Shown here piece after piece: positions 11,242 through 24,093 of a stretch of 64,000 nt of DNA (positions are counted from its first letter, which is position 1; every line of letters starts with the position of its first letter). The stretch spans positions 356,811 through 420,810 of the forward strand of contig VXAU01002296.1 in assembly GCA_013399695.1 (NCBI GenBank). Reading direction: 5' to 3'. The position numbers and the translations under genes are program-made. This DNA comes from Formicarius rufipectus (lineage: Eukaryota > Chordata > Aves > Passeriformes > Formicariidae). Below the pieces are notes generated by a model. It searched no databases. It saw nothing but the letters and a program-made list of their open reading frames with translations, and was not told the origin of the DNA.

Positions 11242-14200
11242 ATGCGTACTGCATTTGGCAGGGAGAACATCAGCAGAGCAGCCCTGCTCTTCTGGTGATG
11301 TGCCTGCCAAAATGTTGTCTGCAAAACATGAAATGCATGAGCTGATATGCCCTTTGTGTCATCTTGCTGATCATGCTGTCTAGACAGAAAGTGAGTTTGC
11401 CACTTGAGGTAGAAGAAGGGCACCTACCGTAACAGGAGCAGAAGGGGAGGGTAACCATGACTGGGCATGGATTCAGCTGCATGTGTGAGATCAGTGAATT
11501 GTCTATTTGCCCCAAGAAAGTTCACTAATAATATCCAAGCAAGCCAAAATACTCTGTCAGTTAGGTCAGTAGTACTGAAATACCAGTGGTAGTTCTGGCT
11601 CACTGTCCCAGCAGTTACGACCAAGAATCCCCAACAGCTGGTAGTACAATGCATTCAAAGGGTGGGATGGTCAGAACTGAGTAGCAGACACCTTTCAGAC
11701 TATATCTGTTGCTCTCTGTTATGTCTTACTTAATGTAGAGTTGAAAAAAATCTGGTGGAGAAAGGCAGTTAAGAAGAGAATAGGATATTGTTCAAAACAT
11801 ATGTCTGAGCGCAGTGCACTGATGGAGCTGGTGTTGCTGTGTGAGCCCTTGCCATCAAGCGATTATGTGTTTTAAGTGGGGTTTGGTGTCACTGTTAGTT
11901 CAGCTGCTTCAGAACTGACTTGTGGTGCTTAATAACTCTTCAAAATTATTAGAATATATTTTCATGTGTGTACATCTTTCCTATTACTTTTGATATACCC
12001 GATGGAGAAATGACCAGTGTTTTTCTGTCTTTCTCTAACTTAGCCTCCTCTGAAAATTTTAAAAGTACAGTTTCTACATGAATAACCTTTTCACCATTCA
12101 AGTTATGAAAGAAAACACCCAGTGCACCAGAACAGGATGGACCTCTATTTAGCCCCATTAATAGTATCTTTCTTTTATTCCAAGTCCCTACTTCAAATTT
12201 GTGAACACATGAAGTAATATTAATAAAATAGTTTAGTTTAGTCTTTATTTCCTTTTTTTCTTTATACAAGTCATCCACTTATTTTTATCTGCTAGCCACT
12301 GCTTCTTTCCTGTTAACAAACTTTTTCTATTGAAGAAATTTAATTGGTTTGCCATATTTTGCTTATGACAAAACTATATTGTCAGGTATTTATTTTCTGT
12401 TGTAAAAAGAGATATAAAATCTCATTGGTCTAGTTTTTCTCAAGACTATTTCAGGAATTGAAACTAATTGAAAAAATTGTCATTCCTTACCTCCTTTCCC
12501 CCCCCCACCTTTTTATGACACAGACTGATTTTTCCCTTTTTATTTTTTTGGAACTACATGTATTCTCCAAAGTTCTGAGAAGTCACTAATGCCTGTGAGA
12601 GAATTTCAGTTAATTCTCTTAGAGTCCCTTACATTGTAGTTAAATGTCCCTACCTACTGAGACCATGCAGCTGTTTGTGGGAATAAGGGGCAGAAACCTT
12701 AGTCATTGGTTTGATTTGAGTTAAAAATAAGTTTCAAAAATCAACGTATTTTTATACTTTTAAAATTTCACTGATGTGATTTTGGGTTGCTATAAATGAC
12801 AGGTTAGAAAATTTTCAGTGCAGTCAGGCATTGGAGTTTGGCATTCTTTTATTGGCTTCACAGCACAAGCCACCATCAGGTTTTTACCTACCCTAAGTAT
12901 GAGCTTCATTAGACTGAGCTCATCTGACAACATACTGAAGTCTCTCTTCATCTGGTTTCTCCATTCTACTGTTAATTTTTTTTGTTCCTTTTGTCACTAG
13001 TTTTATCAGATTATGTATTTGTGTTGTATATCAAAGACTAAGCAAAATGTATTTGTCTTTGTTTCTTCTGCAAATAGCCTAATTGACTCTGTTGAATTTT
13101 CCTATTACCATTAGGGAATGTAAAAAATACTTTCTTGCTGTTTTTTGTTTTTTGTTTTTTGTTTTTTTTTTAAGTTATATTTCACTTTCTTGTTTCGCCC
13201 GTCTTAATGTCCCTTTACTGTCATTTATTTTTTGCCTACGTGTCTTCATGAACCTGTACTTTCCATAAGTTGCAGGTCCTTGAAGAGCTTATTGATGTAG
13301 CCTTTTTCGACATTGACTGAGTTTGCTCTTATGCCTTAAATGTTACTCTTTCATGGAACTGTGATCTCTCATGAACTCTTTCTTCTTCCCTTCGAGTTAC
13401 ATTTCACAAGATCTTGGCCACCAGTTCATTTATGCAAGTCCTTTTCTGTCATCTCCATTGACTTTATTCTCCTAGTGTCTCTTCTCTTTCCCATCCTTAG
13501 AAATGGGAATTCTCTCGTGTTATGGTTTCTTTCAACCAAGTTGCCCTCAATTTTTGTGTTTCCAGTGGTTGAAGGTTAAAGTGTAATCTAAACCATTTTT
13601 TGCTCTGAATGTTTTTCTCAATTACTGTACTCAGAAATGGTTGCTGACACATTTCTGTGTTCTGCTGTCTCCTTTCCAAAAAGATGACCAGACAGTTAAG
13701 GTTCCCTGCTATTGTCAAGCTCTGCTGACACTTGCTTGCACTACGTGGTCACAAAAAAACCCTATAATTTGTATGATTTTTTTCTGGGAGGAGAAAACAG
13801 TATGCTATGCAATAGATAAAGGACTGTGCTGGATGTACAAGCAACTAAATGTCAGCAAATATGTGACTGTATCTTTTTATACTGCATTGGTAAACAGACT
13901 GAATTCAGCCCAAGATTCTTCTGACCACATCTAAAATGAAAAAAAACCTTTTTGAAAGTTAGAGATGGTGCCAGAAACAATTATGAAAGTGATTTAAGAG
14001 CTTGAAAATTGCCTTGCTGTGAAATATTTAAGATTGGTCTGTTTACCTTATCAAAAAGATGTTTGAGAAATTACTTAATTACAGCATGCCTTTACAGAGA
14101 GAAAATATGTGGTACACTAGAGAGCTCTTTAATCTAGTACAGAAAAAGAAATTATGGTATGAAACAATTGTTTTAGCTAAAACAGGATTTGTTCTTCAAT

Positions 14201-14244
14201 CAGCTATAAGTGTTTGGGTTCAATAATAAGAAAACTCTATGAAA
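11242..14244. other. AT-rich sequence without recognised gene
   Basis: No exon or RNA gene was recognised. It includes a T-rich tract with TTTTTTG units at 13,139-13,171 and a pyrimidine-rich interval around 13.1-13.6 kb whose open frames reflect base composition only. Confidence 0.55.
13139..13171. repeat. T-rich simple repeat (TTTTTTG units)
   Basis: Three consecutive six- to seven-base T blocks separated by single G, followed by a longer T run. Confidence 0.85.
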
Positions 14245-14312
14245 TGTTATAGTCTGTGATAGTACAGGAAGTCAGACTTGATGATCTAATGGTCCTTTCT
14301 AACCTCAGACCC
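14245..14312 (+). mobile_element. CR1 LINE, short 3' end remnant
   Basis: The segment GTCAGACTTGATGATCTAAT near 14,271 followed by GGTCCTTTCTAACCTCAG is the typical CR1 3' terminal block. Only about 70 bp are recognisable. Confidence 0.6.
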
Positions 14313-15848
14313 CTTTTAATTCATGAGTCTTCTCAACTTCAGCCACTCTGCAAAACACGTGACCCTGTTCTTGACAACCTTGACAGCCCACAAAAGAGAA
14401 ATACACTTGTACTGGGAGGGTCTTGTAGAAGAAGATAAAAACCAAGCAAGGGAGAGGAGAGTTCCTTTTGAAAAAATAATGCTTCATTATCAGGGGATCT
14501 GATTTCAGAAAGCATTTTCTAAACTTGTGACCAGTTTCCATTTTCTTGTTCCAGGTGGAGAGGCTACTTCCAGAAATAGTTATTCTTGGTAGTTCATTTG
14601 TTCTTTGATTTTACATTTGACTGTGCTCTGGATGAGATATGTTGCTTATTTGGCCAGCTACTAGTGGGCTTTGTTGGCCTTTTTGTTTAATTAAAATTCA
14701 GAAATATGAGACAAGACTTGATATGTGGAATGCAGAGATCATTAGTGAGTTCTTCTATCGTAGGTCATAGTAAAAGTTTGGAGTTCTCTATTTCTGCTTA
14801 ATGTCATTTACAATATTAGAATGTTAACGCCAACCATAACTATAGCCACTATCCTTTATCTGGTACAGTAAAAAAGCTATAGGCTATGTATTGGATTAAT
14901 TTTATTTAGTTGTAGGAGCAGACACCACAGCAGAGCATTCCTCCTGGAATTCAAGGAGAGAAAATATTCCTGTTAGGACATTACGGACACCTGAATCATA
15001 AATACTTCAAATGAGAAACCATCAAAAAACTCCCATCCAAGGGTTAGCATTTTGGCTTTGAAATGGGCCTTAGGCTAAAGTTGAGCATTAAAATCTTTGA
15101 CCCAATAGCAAATTTTTTTTGTCAGATTTCTTTTCAGTCATGTTTTAGGAAATGCAAAAGGTAGACAGCATTACTGTAATGCTTCCATGTGGATCCACAG
15201 GTTTGAAATTTTCATGTCAAGAGAAGAATGACTGTTATCAGGCAAATTTCTGTTAAGTTTGGGGAAACTGTCAGGAGGAACAGATTATCCCATGTTTGCT
15301 TCCCACATACATTTCTGATTCTTCCCACATAAAAAAATATATGGAAGTGTAAAGGTAGATATAAACAGTTTCTACTATTGTGGCATCTGGGTATTTAGAG
15401 TGGTATCAGCAATAAGGTACATTTAAGAAATCTAGGAATATTCTTGCTACATCTTGAAAATTAGGTGTAAGACTTCAACTTTTGAGCTGTAAGTGCACTG
15501 AAGGTGGGGATTTTGTTTAAAAATGTACAAGGCTCCAACAATATCCACCCTCTGGATTACTGGAAGAGCCCTCTATTCTTTTAACACCTTTTGATAGAGT
15601 GCAAAGGAGTAAAGTTGCACACATTTTCTCAGGGGTTACTTTTACTTGTAAACTTTAGAAAATAAGATAACTTGGCCAAAGTTTAAAGAGGAACATACAA
15701 CCGAAATAAAGCATTCCACAAAGCATTCACTTAGCACATTCTAACCCATACAACTTAGCAAAATCCGACCCACCCAGTGCTAAGTTTTCCAAAATTTTAA
15801 AAAAGGAGATTAGAGGACGGAGTAGTAAAGAGAGAGAAGAAGAAGAAT

Positions 15849-15939
15849 TAAAAAAAAACCACAAAAAACAAACAAACAAAAAAAACCAAACAAAAAACCC
15901 AAAACAAACAAACAAACAAAAACCCCAAAAAACAAAACA
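15849..15939. repeat. A-rich simple repeat (AAAC-type)
   Basis: Runs of A broken by single or short C blocks, with several CAAA repeats. The minus-strand frame rich in F, L and V that crosses it is a composition artefact. Confidence 0.85.
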
Positions 15940-16019
15940 GAGAAAAAGAGAAATATAGCTACCATCCCTGGGTCCAGCATAGGTTCAGCTACAGGAGTCT
16001 AGAAGATGGAGGGTTTGAA

Positions 16020-16330
16020 CTTGTGGAGATCATGTATCTTTGGTGTTACCTGCTCTGGCCCCCAGTGGCCACCCCTCCCAGGCAGGCCTTATGGCCCACT
16101 GGCCACTCTGGGGCTCTGGAACGTGGTGAGGGATGGTGCTCCCCCTGTGTGAGCCCATCTAAGGGTGGTGTAGGGGCTCCAGGGACCAGGATGTGGGCAG
16201 TGCTCCCAGGCTTGCTTTTGACTGACAGCTGTCCCAAGGCTTGCCCTGGGAGCCTCACAGGGGCTGGGATATGGGATAGGGCATTAACTTACCTCTGTGA
16301 AATTTGACCTATCCCTTTCCCTCCCCATCC
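16020..16330. other. GC-richer island, unidentified
   Basis: About 300 bp clearly richer in G and C than the surroundings, with C-runs and G-runs. Frames of 94 codons (plus) and 70 codons (minus) cross it, but neither resembles a known protein. It could be part of an LTR, an old retrosequence or a local CpG-poor GC patch; I cannot tell which. Confidence 0.35.
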
Positions 16331-16537
16331 CCACTGCCACCTTGAGCTGGTGTGAGCTGCTAATTAACACAATAAGTCAGTGTCTCACATGAGGCACCAC
16401 TGATCTTATGCAAATGATTAGTAAAGTGCTTTTCTTTACAGCAATCGATTTCATCATGTCTATTTCAAGATTTTTTCCAGCAATTTTTTCTGCTGATTTT
16501 GCTCTTGTAAACCCTGACATTTACAGTTGGGGATAGT

Positions 16538-16616
16538 CCTGTGCAAGGGCTAAGAGTTGGACTTGATGATCCTTGTGGGCCCCTTCCTACTACAGCATAT
16601 TCCGTGATTCTGTTAT
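16538..16616 (+). mobile_element. CR1 LINE, 3' end remnant
   Basis: AGAGTTGGACTTGATGATCC near 16,552, then TTGTGGGCCCCTTCCTAC, then ATTCCGTGATTCTGTT is a clear CR1 3' end. Its sequence is the reverse complement of the start of the minus-strand CR1 that begins at about 16,775, so the two belong to the same or closely related CR1 subfamilies. Confidence 0.8.
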
Positions 16617-16774
16617 TTGCTGGCCTTATAGGTAAAAGAATAGTAAGACTAAGAGATGTTCCAGTTCATTTACTTGAAAAAAAGTTTAACAATATTAAAG
16701 GCAAACAAATTAATTTTTTAAGTTTTTATTTTTTTTTGCAGATGTTAGAAACTCATATCAAAATAGTATGCTTT

Positions 16775-17035
16775 TCATAGAATCATAGAATAATCCTGGG
16801 TTGTAAGGGACCCACAAGGATCATTGAAGTCCAACTCCTGGCCATATAATGGACCACTGCCAGGATCACACCATGTGTCTGGAAGTGTTGTCCAAACACT
16901 TGAACTCTAGAAACCTTGGTGCTGTGAACACTTCCATGGGGAGCCTGTTGCGGTGCCTGACCACTCTCTGTGTGAAGAACCTTTTATTAATATCCAGCCT
17001 AAACCTCCCCTGACACAGCTTCATGCCACTTTGTT
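16775..17035 (-). mobile_element. CR1 LINE, 3' fragment (reverse)
   Basis: Starts on the plus strand with CATAGAATCATAGAATAATC, the reverse complement of the CR1 3' octamer tail. It continues through GAAGTCCAACTCCTGGCC, GGGGAGCCTGTTGCGGTGCC near 16,939 and AATATCCAGCCTAAACCTCC near 16,989. 5'-truncated. Confidence 0.9.
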
Positions 17036-17589
17036 TGTTTTGTAGTGTTTGTAAGCATCTGCTTTGATGCAGACTTCTTGATTTTCAGCTTATTTTGTAA
17101 CTTTTGAAAAAGAACAACTGTGTGTCTTGCAACAGCAACTGCCCATCTCCTGTACCTCCCAGAGGTCTTCTCATTGGGCTGCTATGACTGTACTTCATGT
17201 TTTGTTGCTTTTTACATGGAATGTTTTAAAAACCCATGACCATCCTTATTATTGTGCTTTTTGGTGTCTTGATGGAAACATCAATAAGGAGAAACAATGC
17301 CACTGCACTCTTCATTTCAAAATCATCACAGTTTCCCCATTACCAGTTTTGTTTGCCTTGGCTTGATTTACAATGATCTTGAAGGCCACATCCTCCTTAA
17401 TGTCATTATGTTCATCACTGTCAGTTCTGTGGTCTGCTCTCTGGTGTTTGTATAAGTCATGTTCACACTGAAGCTTGACCAAGATTCATTTCCACAAAGA
17501 CAGTTAAAAAAAATTCCGCAAACCCAACATTCTATTTTTAAAGGACTGGACTTGTCTGTTTGTGGAAACCATGCGAATAGCATCCAGGC

Positions 17590-17632
17590 AATGGCAAGGT
17601 TCCAACTTGAGATATTCTGTGATTCTAAGGTG
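17590..17632 (+). mobile_element. CR1 LINE, very short 3' end remnant
   Basis: GGCAAGGTTCCAACTTGAGA followed by TATTCTGTGATTCTAA matches the last bases of a CR1 element. The sequence upstream is too diverged to assign. Confidence 0.5.
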
Positions 17633-20600
17633 TTCAGTGGGGTGTTGACTCTACTGAAGGAGTACTTTTTACTTCTCTTATTCTGAAATGAAAGTAAGGT
17701 GTCACAAATTTGGGTACCTCTTTTATAGGATTTGTAGAGCTCGGTGATAGCATGTGACACGGTGCACTCCTGGCCAACCTCCTTGGTGATTGCACTGCTG
17801 CATGTCATTGCTGAGGAGCTTTATCTTGCAGTTGCAGGGTGAGCGTGTCTGCCCTGTCACCTGCAGGAGTGCAGTGAGAGAAGAGCTGCCACCTGTCACA
17901 CTGCCCTGTGCGTTGATTTTGTATAGATGCAGAAACCAGCTGGTGATGATGGACACAGCTTTTTATTCTAATTCTTGCCCCTCACTGAATCTGAAGAAGC
18001 TGTAAGTGTATTAAATATCTTCATCTGGTCCATTCTGTCCACATCATGATTAAGCTAAAGAGTAGAGCTCTTTTTTTCATGCAGTGTCTCATCCTCATTT
18101 TCGATCAGTTAAGGATTACATTTGGATTGTACATGCATCTGAACTATTTCATATCTTGGATCTGGTTGTTTGCAGATCCCTTCTGCTTTGAAAGAGAATA
18201 TTGTGGCTAACTTAATGTGTAGATATGGGAGGGGGATCTTGGACAAGACCTACGAGTTTAGATGTGCTTTGGGAATTAGTTGGTGTGTAGTCGGTGCTCC
18301 ACTTCATGTCTGAATTGTAATGAAGTTTTCACTGGAACTGAATAACTTGCTTTCTAAAACAAGGCCCAACTTCAATCCAGACAAAAACTACTATTTTGAA
18401 CTTGGATGTATTCATAGTTGGATAACATTTATATCAGTTGTGAAAACTTATTTAAGAGCAGTTAGTTACATCGTAATGTCATCTTTAGCTTAAAAATCTC
18501 AAATATAGCTGAAGTCACTACTTAAAGTTCTATTAGTATGTTTGTGTTCACTGACTAAGGTTTGTCTGCCTTTGGTTCAGAAAGTTGAATACATCTGTGT
18601 TCAAAAGCAGGACAGTCCTTACTAGAAAAACAGATGCCAACAAGTTTATCTACATTGCTGTGCTTGTATCTACCAAGTTAACATTTAGTATGTGGGTGTT
18701 CGTAGGAACTCCAGATACAGCTGTGGAGGTTAAGAAAAAAGTGGGAAGTGAAATATGGATTTTCAAGGTTCTGTCTTTCAGCACAGTTTAGTGCTTTTGA
18801 TATGATTTCTAGTTTGTTTTGCTGGGCTTTTTTTTCCTTTTAAAAAAGCTAAAGGTTGAGAAACCATTCTTGAGAGGACTCCTTCCACTTGCTCCTTTTA
18901 TTCTTTCCATAGAAATATAATTGTAATTGCACTGAAGACAGAATGGCCCTTTCTGAGACTTGACTGGTTCGTTTGTGTCAGTTGTTTACAAAAGGTGAAA
19001 AGTGCAATGTATAACTTCTGTGGGGAAATACTCCTGTAAATTTTCTTTTTCTACAGCTGTTTTCAAAGCTGTGAAAAAAATGGTGCAACACTTCCATAAC
19101 ATTAAATTTGAGAAATAATTGCACTTGGCAGTTTTTGTTTGCAGCAATGCACGAAAGGCTGAAGGCTTTTGTACAGTTCAAAGAGCACATTCCACAGATC
19201 TAGCAGTTGTCAGTTGCCTGCAGGGATCATTTGAATTTTCAAGGAAAAAAAAAAAAAGCATCAGAGTAATGCCCAGACCATTTGGTTGTATACTCTCAGC
19301 TCTCTCTTTCAAAATTTCACCTGTATGAAAAGTTACTTGGTAACAAGCTGTACACAAGGGTGGCACACCTTAATGTCAGTTGAAAGGTCTTGTGTCAAAT
19401 TCCATTGCTTCCGGTTCTTTCTTATTCATGCTTAATAGTTTAGAGATTAATATGAAAAATAAGATAACAAAAAACGAGGAATGGCATTGTTCAAGCACAT
19501 GGGAATGGTGAAAGTAGATAACAGCAAAGGGAAATCCCTTTACATGTTTGGATCCTGTAGTTATTTGTCAGCTTACTGCATTAGCCAAGTTGTACAAGAT
19601 ACTCTGTGTTACTTCTCTGTAGGAGAGCCCTGGTCACAATAGTAAAGCCTCTCATCTGGTGTGCCAAACCTGGAAAACTTGCCAACTCCTGTATCACACA
19701 GCAGCTCTGTCACTCTCTAGAAATGTGTTGAATGTCACTCTGTGTCTGTCTAAAGCTTCTGCTTATCTAACAGGAGATGATGTGAATATTTTTACGCTGT
19801 GTACCCTAATAGGATTTTTGGTGAAGTATTCCATGCTATTTCTCAGACAGATTTTTTTTTTTGCTATTACTAGGTGTTTCTTTGTTTCAGTGGTGGGTTG
19901 TTGAACAGCTCCAGAACTCCAAAATCCTTGTTTTCTGTCATGTACAGACACAAGTTGGAAGCTAAGAAGGCTTGTTCCGAAGCATAGGTAGTTTTTTGTC
20001 CCATCATTTGTACCAGCTGCATGGTTTGTATTGCTGAAATCTCTCTCTCTTCCCTCCCTACAAAGTGCAGTACCTTGAGCTGAACCTGTGCCATGACCTG
20101 ATGGGAGAATTGGTAGGGTGAAGCTCCTCAGACCTGGTGCCTTCCCGCCAATGTGTCTCACCTGAATCTTCATAGCTCTTCAAGATCACTTAATCAGTGC
20201 CACTTCAGGCAGTTTTTTAACAGTTAAAACCCTTAAAATAGTCATTTTAGCTCTAAGAAATTAAGGTATATCTTGTATGTTCTGCTTTCACTTGCAGGCT
20301 ATTGCATTATGATAGCCATCATAGCCGATTCTTGCTGTAACAGTTTAATGTCACGTCTTATTAAGAAGTCATAATAAAGTTCATGTAGTAAAGAAAGAAG
20401 AGAATTAAGAAATAATTGATTTTATAAATCAGTTAAGAAACTATAAGGAAAACTAAAATACTTCTTATGGTATTTCTGTCCCCTCTCCTTGCATGGAAGT
20501 GTTAACAGTTGTTGATTTAGTTACTTTCTTATATGATCTATATATCATGTTTTCTTACTGAAAATCTGGGAGGCAAATTTTGGGTGAAATTATTATGCTG

Positions 20601-23367
20601 AAACCTTCTGAGTCTTTCTTACAATATGAAAGTGAATTTGTTTGGATTGGTTGAGATTGCACATACTTTCTTGATAGGAGTGGTTTTGTTTTAATGACAA
20701 ATGGAGGTCTTATTCACTTTAAAGACCAAAAATAATCTTGTAATGAAGTTGAAAAATGGAAAGGCAGAAGAGACTTGATCATCTTAACATCACTGTAGTA
20801 TGCAGATTGTTGGATTCACAAACAGGGGGGAACACTGCAATTTTGAGGTACATGCTTGAACTGCTATACCATGGGGATGTAGCCTGTGGTTGGGTGTAAA
20901 AGCTCCAGCTCCCAGAATAGCAGCTACCCGATGCAGAAGACTGTTTTCCAGCTAGTTGAGGTCCTGAGAACACTGCAGGGCACTGTCATCACAGAAGAAT
21001 GATTACACAAATCCCAGTAGTCTGTCCTCAGTTCTGCAGAAGCAAAAATACTGGTTTTTGGGAAATCGAGAAGTGTGCTGAAATAAGTAGACAAAGAATG
21101 ACTTTATAATGTTCTTCTAAGTGAGAGGGTCTCTATGCAGTTAAAAGTAGCCATTGTATTTACAGAAGATAAGTGAAACAATTAGTCATCTCTAAAGAGA
21201 GAAATGGTTTGTATTTCATTACTAAGAAATTCCTTAGTCTTTGTAATATGTCTGTTTTCTTCAAAAGTATGCTTATATGAGTATCTCACAGTATCAAGTA
21301 ATCAAACCCAATAAATAAGAATGATTTGTAAAAGAAAGGGTGCGATCAGTATTCCATGTTCTGAACTCAAGCCCATTAATTTCTTTCTGAGAAAAGACAA
21401 GTGGGAAGTCCTTAACAAAGTGGATTTTGAAGAGAAGAAGTGTAGCTGCCAGATGTACTCAGTTGGGTAGGACCTTTCATGAAACCAACATCAGAGCAGT
21501 GCTTCTTGCATGAATGTTATGAGCAGTGCATTTGCCTTTTATAGCTGTCTGAAGTCATGTAATGGAAATATTGCTGGAACTGCGTATAAGAAGGTAGGAC
21601 AACAGGACAGTGAGGGATTCCCTTGTGCAAGCACTAATTGCTTTTCCTTATGTAAATACTAGTTCCTTTTACTGGCCTGTCTCATGCTGTGCTTTCGTCC
21701 TGGGGCAAACAGATGATGATGATGATTAATTTTGTTAACTGCCTTTCCCCCCAACCCCGCCTGGATTTATAGCCATTTCTGTGTTGTTGTCTTCAGTTCC
21801 TAATTGTTCACTTGTTCTTCTCCCCATTTCTTGTTTACTATACCTGAGAAGCATGTGTTGTAAGTGCTCTCCTCCTTCAGCCTACTCCTACTTTTATCTG
21901 GCTCCCAACTGGAAACATGAGCATTACTCTGCTCTCTCTTTCCCAGGTCTGGGATTTCTCATTTCTCCAGCCTCCTCCTGGCAATTTGCAATAACTTCTG
22001 TGGGATGCAAGCTTTCCATTTAGAAAATAAATTTGTTTTGCTTTCAGTACCTTAGGTACAGAAAACCTTAGAAATGTGGAATGTGAAAAAAATAGTCATG
22101 CTATCTGTCTGGCCTTGCTAAAGACAGTCACATTGCCACTGACACAGGCCTGTGTGGTGCCTCTGAACCTTGAAGCTGTCCTACTTTGCATATTTGCTTG
22201 CTTTCTAGTATCCGCTTTCTCACATCTTCCCTCAACATCTCATTCATCCTCAGTCCATTGTGTGCACAGCCTGAATTCACAGAAGCTGTCCTGGGCTTTA
22301 CCTGTATCTGCAGTTACTCTCTCACTTATTCCCTTCCCCTCTAACCCTTTAAATTTCTGAGGGTACAGCTACTCTGACTTTTCTTCTTACGGAGCTATCA
22401 TAGATATTTTGCTGCAGGTAGGGTGTTTTAAAAATAATATTCTATACCACATGTTTCTGTGAATACTCATCTTAGGCACCCTCTCTAAATTTTTCCTATT
22501 GTATTTTGTGAAATTTTACAGTGTTCCAGAACATTTTCCAGCATTTTATTGTGTGCAACATCTCTTTGAATGCGTCTTTCATTACTTGTAATGAACGCAA
22601 GAAGTTTTCATTTGAGGGCTTCTGTAAAGTCCTTTAGTAAATGCTGTCCATTAAAGTTGTAAATTGTTAGAAAAAGAACTGCAAAAATGTGAGAAAAAAA
22701 CCTCCTTTCTGATCTATTTGTTTCTGAAAGTGACAGTCTGGTGGTATTTGTGGTATTGCAATATTGTGATATCACACATCAGTGCAAGATAATTTTAGAT
22801 TAATATATGCAGAAAATACATGCATTGAGAAAACTTCACAACTTTTAAACCAGAATGATATATAGCCATAATTGGAAAGATATTTGATAAGATACAACCT
22901 TCTCATACCAGTGCCCTACCTAGATGAGAAATGGATATCATATCGGGTTTGAGTTTTAAGTTCACAATCCTAATATATGTCATCCAGTGAATGGTTTAGT
23001 CTATCTACACTTTCCTTAGTTTATTTGTCATATTAATTGATAAAAAAACATGCTGAACTAAGTTTCTAAAAACACCTTTTTGTTTATTCTCCTGACCTTG
23101 TGTGCTGGCTCCCTGATCTAGGGTAATACACCCTAAGAACATTATGTGAAGTTACACTGGCCTTAGAGTCACTTCAGAAAGAATCCCATCAGGAATACAC
23201 TTCAAATATTGTTTCACTCTAAGCACATCTCTTCCCAGGATGTACATTATTTTGGGGTCCAACTAATGGAACATGTGAGAATGGCTATGTGAAGAATGAA
23301 GAATTAATTTCTGTGTAGTTGATGAAGTCATTTGTGTGCCATAGTTGAATTAGTCTCCCCAGTCACC
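17633..23367. other. AT-rich sequence without recognised gene
   Basis: No exon, RNA gene or clear transposon was recognised. A pyrimidine-rich segment lies at about 21.7-22.4 kb, where plus-strand frames of 80 and 94 codons reflect composition. A minus-strand ATG frame of 146 codons at 17,368-17,808 has no recognisable domain. Confidence 0.5.
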
Positions 23368-24092
23368 TGAAATGAAAAACACTTGTTCATTAGGCTTGTT
23401 TAAAAAAAAAAAAAGAAATAAAAAATCTCCCATCACATTGCAGCACAGTTACTCTGTGTGTGTGTGCAAACAGCATTATTGTACACAGGACTGTTGTTTG
23501 CTTGTTTAAACTTGTTTAAACAAAGACAAACTGTCTTTGTTTTCTGATGGGTCCATGTGAATAAATTTCACATTTTTGCGGCATTTTTTTTCTACTGGCG
23601 CTAAAGCTTTAAGCTCAAAGTTACTGCTTATGGACAAGTTGTCAAGCAAATTGAGTGAATGGTGTTGTTTTCAGTTTGAGGATTTTTATTGCTTTTTTTA
23701 ATTATTATTTTTTAATTTTAAATGTGGAATAGTTTCTGTGTCCTCATTTTTGTAACAGTGGAAAAAACTGACCAAGGCAATGTGTACAACTTCAAAATAC
23801 ATCTTTAAGTAATGAGTTATAGGTAAATGAGCAAATCAGTGGAAATTACTGCAGTGAATAAACAAATGTAAGCCTTATTTTACTTATAATTTTGTTGAAA
23901 GTGTGGTTAGTTCTTTAAAAAACTTAAAAATAGGACTGAATTCCTAAAAATTACAAAGCTTGAAAAATTATGACTGAAGAAATCCTGTGTTTTTTTCTGT
24001 AAATGATTATTGTGCACATCCAGCCTTTCAGATTACGTGACATTACAGTAAAATAAGGACAACTGGTTGATTTTACATCCTTCAGATTTGAA
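23368..24092 (+). repeat. 725-bp direct duplication, copy 1
   Basis: First of two adjacent copies of the same 725-bp sequence. The copies differ at four positions within the first 35 bases and appear identical afterwards by eye, including an A13 run, a TG run and a perfect 11-bp hairpin at 23,518-23,542. No coding content was recognised. Confidence 0.9.
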
Positions 24093-24093
24093 N
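24093..24093. other. Single ambiguous base at a duplication junction
   Basis: A lone N sits exactly between the two 725-bp copies. That is how some assemblers join contigs of unknown overlap, so the duplication may be artificial. Confidence 0.9.

Noticed and set aside
10690..11515. Overlapping minus-strand frames of 65 to 138 codons
   Set aside because: They are largely antisense to a CR1 3' region and its flanks, where stop codons are sparse; there is no independent evidence of coding.
17368..17808. 146-codon minus-strand ATG frame
   Set aside because: No recognisable domain. I tried to read it as a histone or other short intronless gene and found no real match. It also overlaps a CR1 remnant on the other strand.
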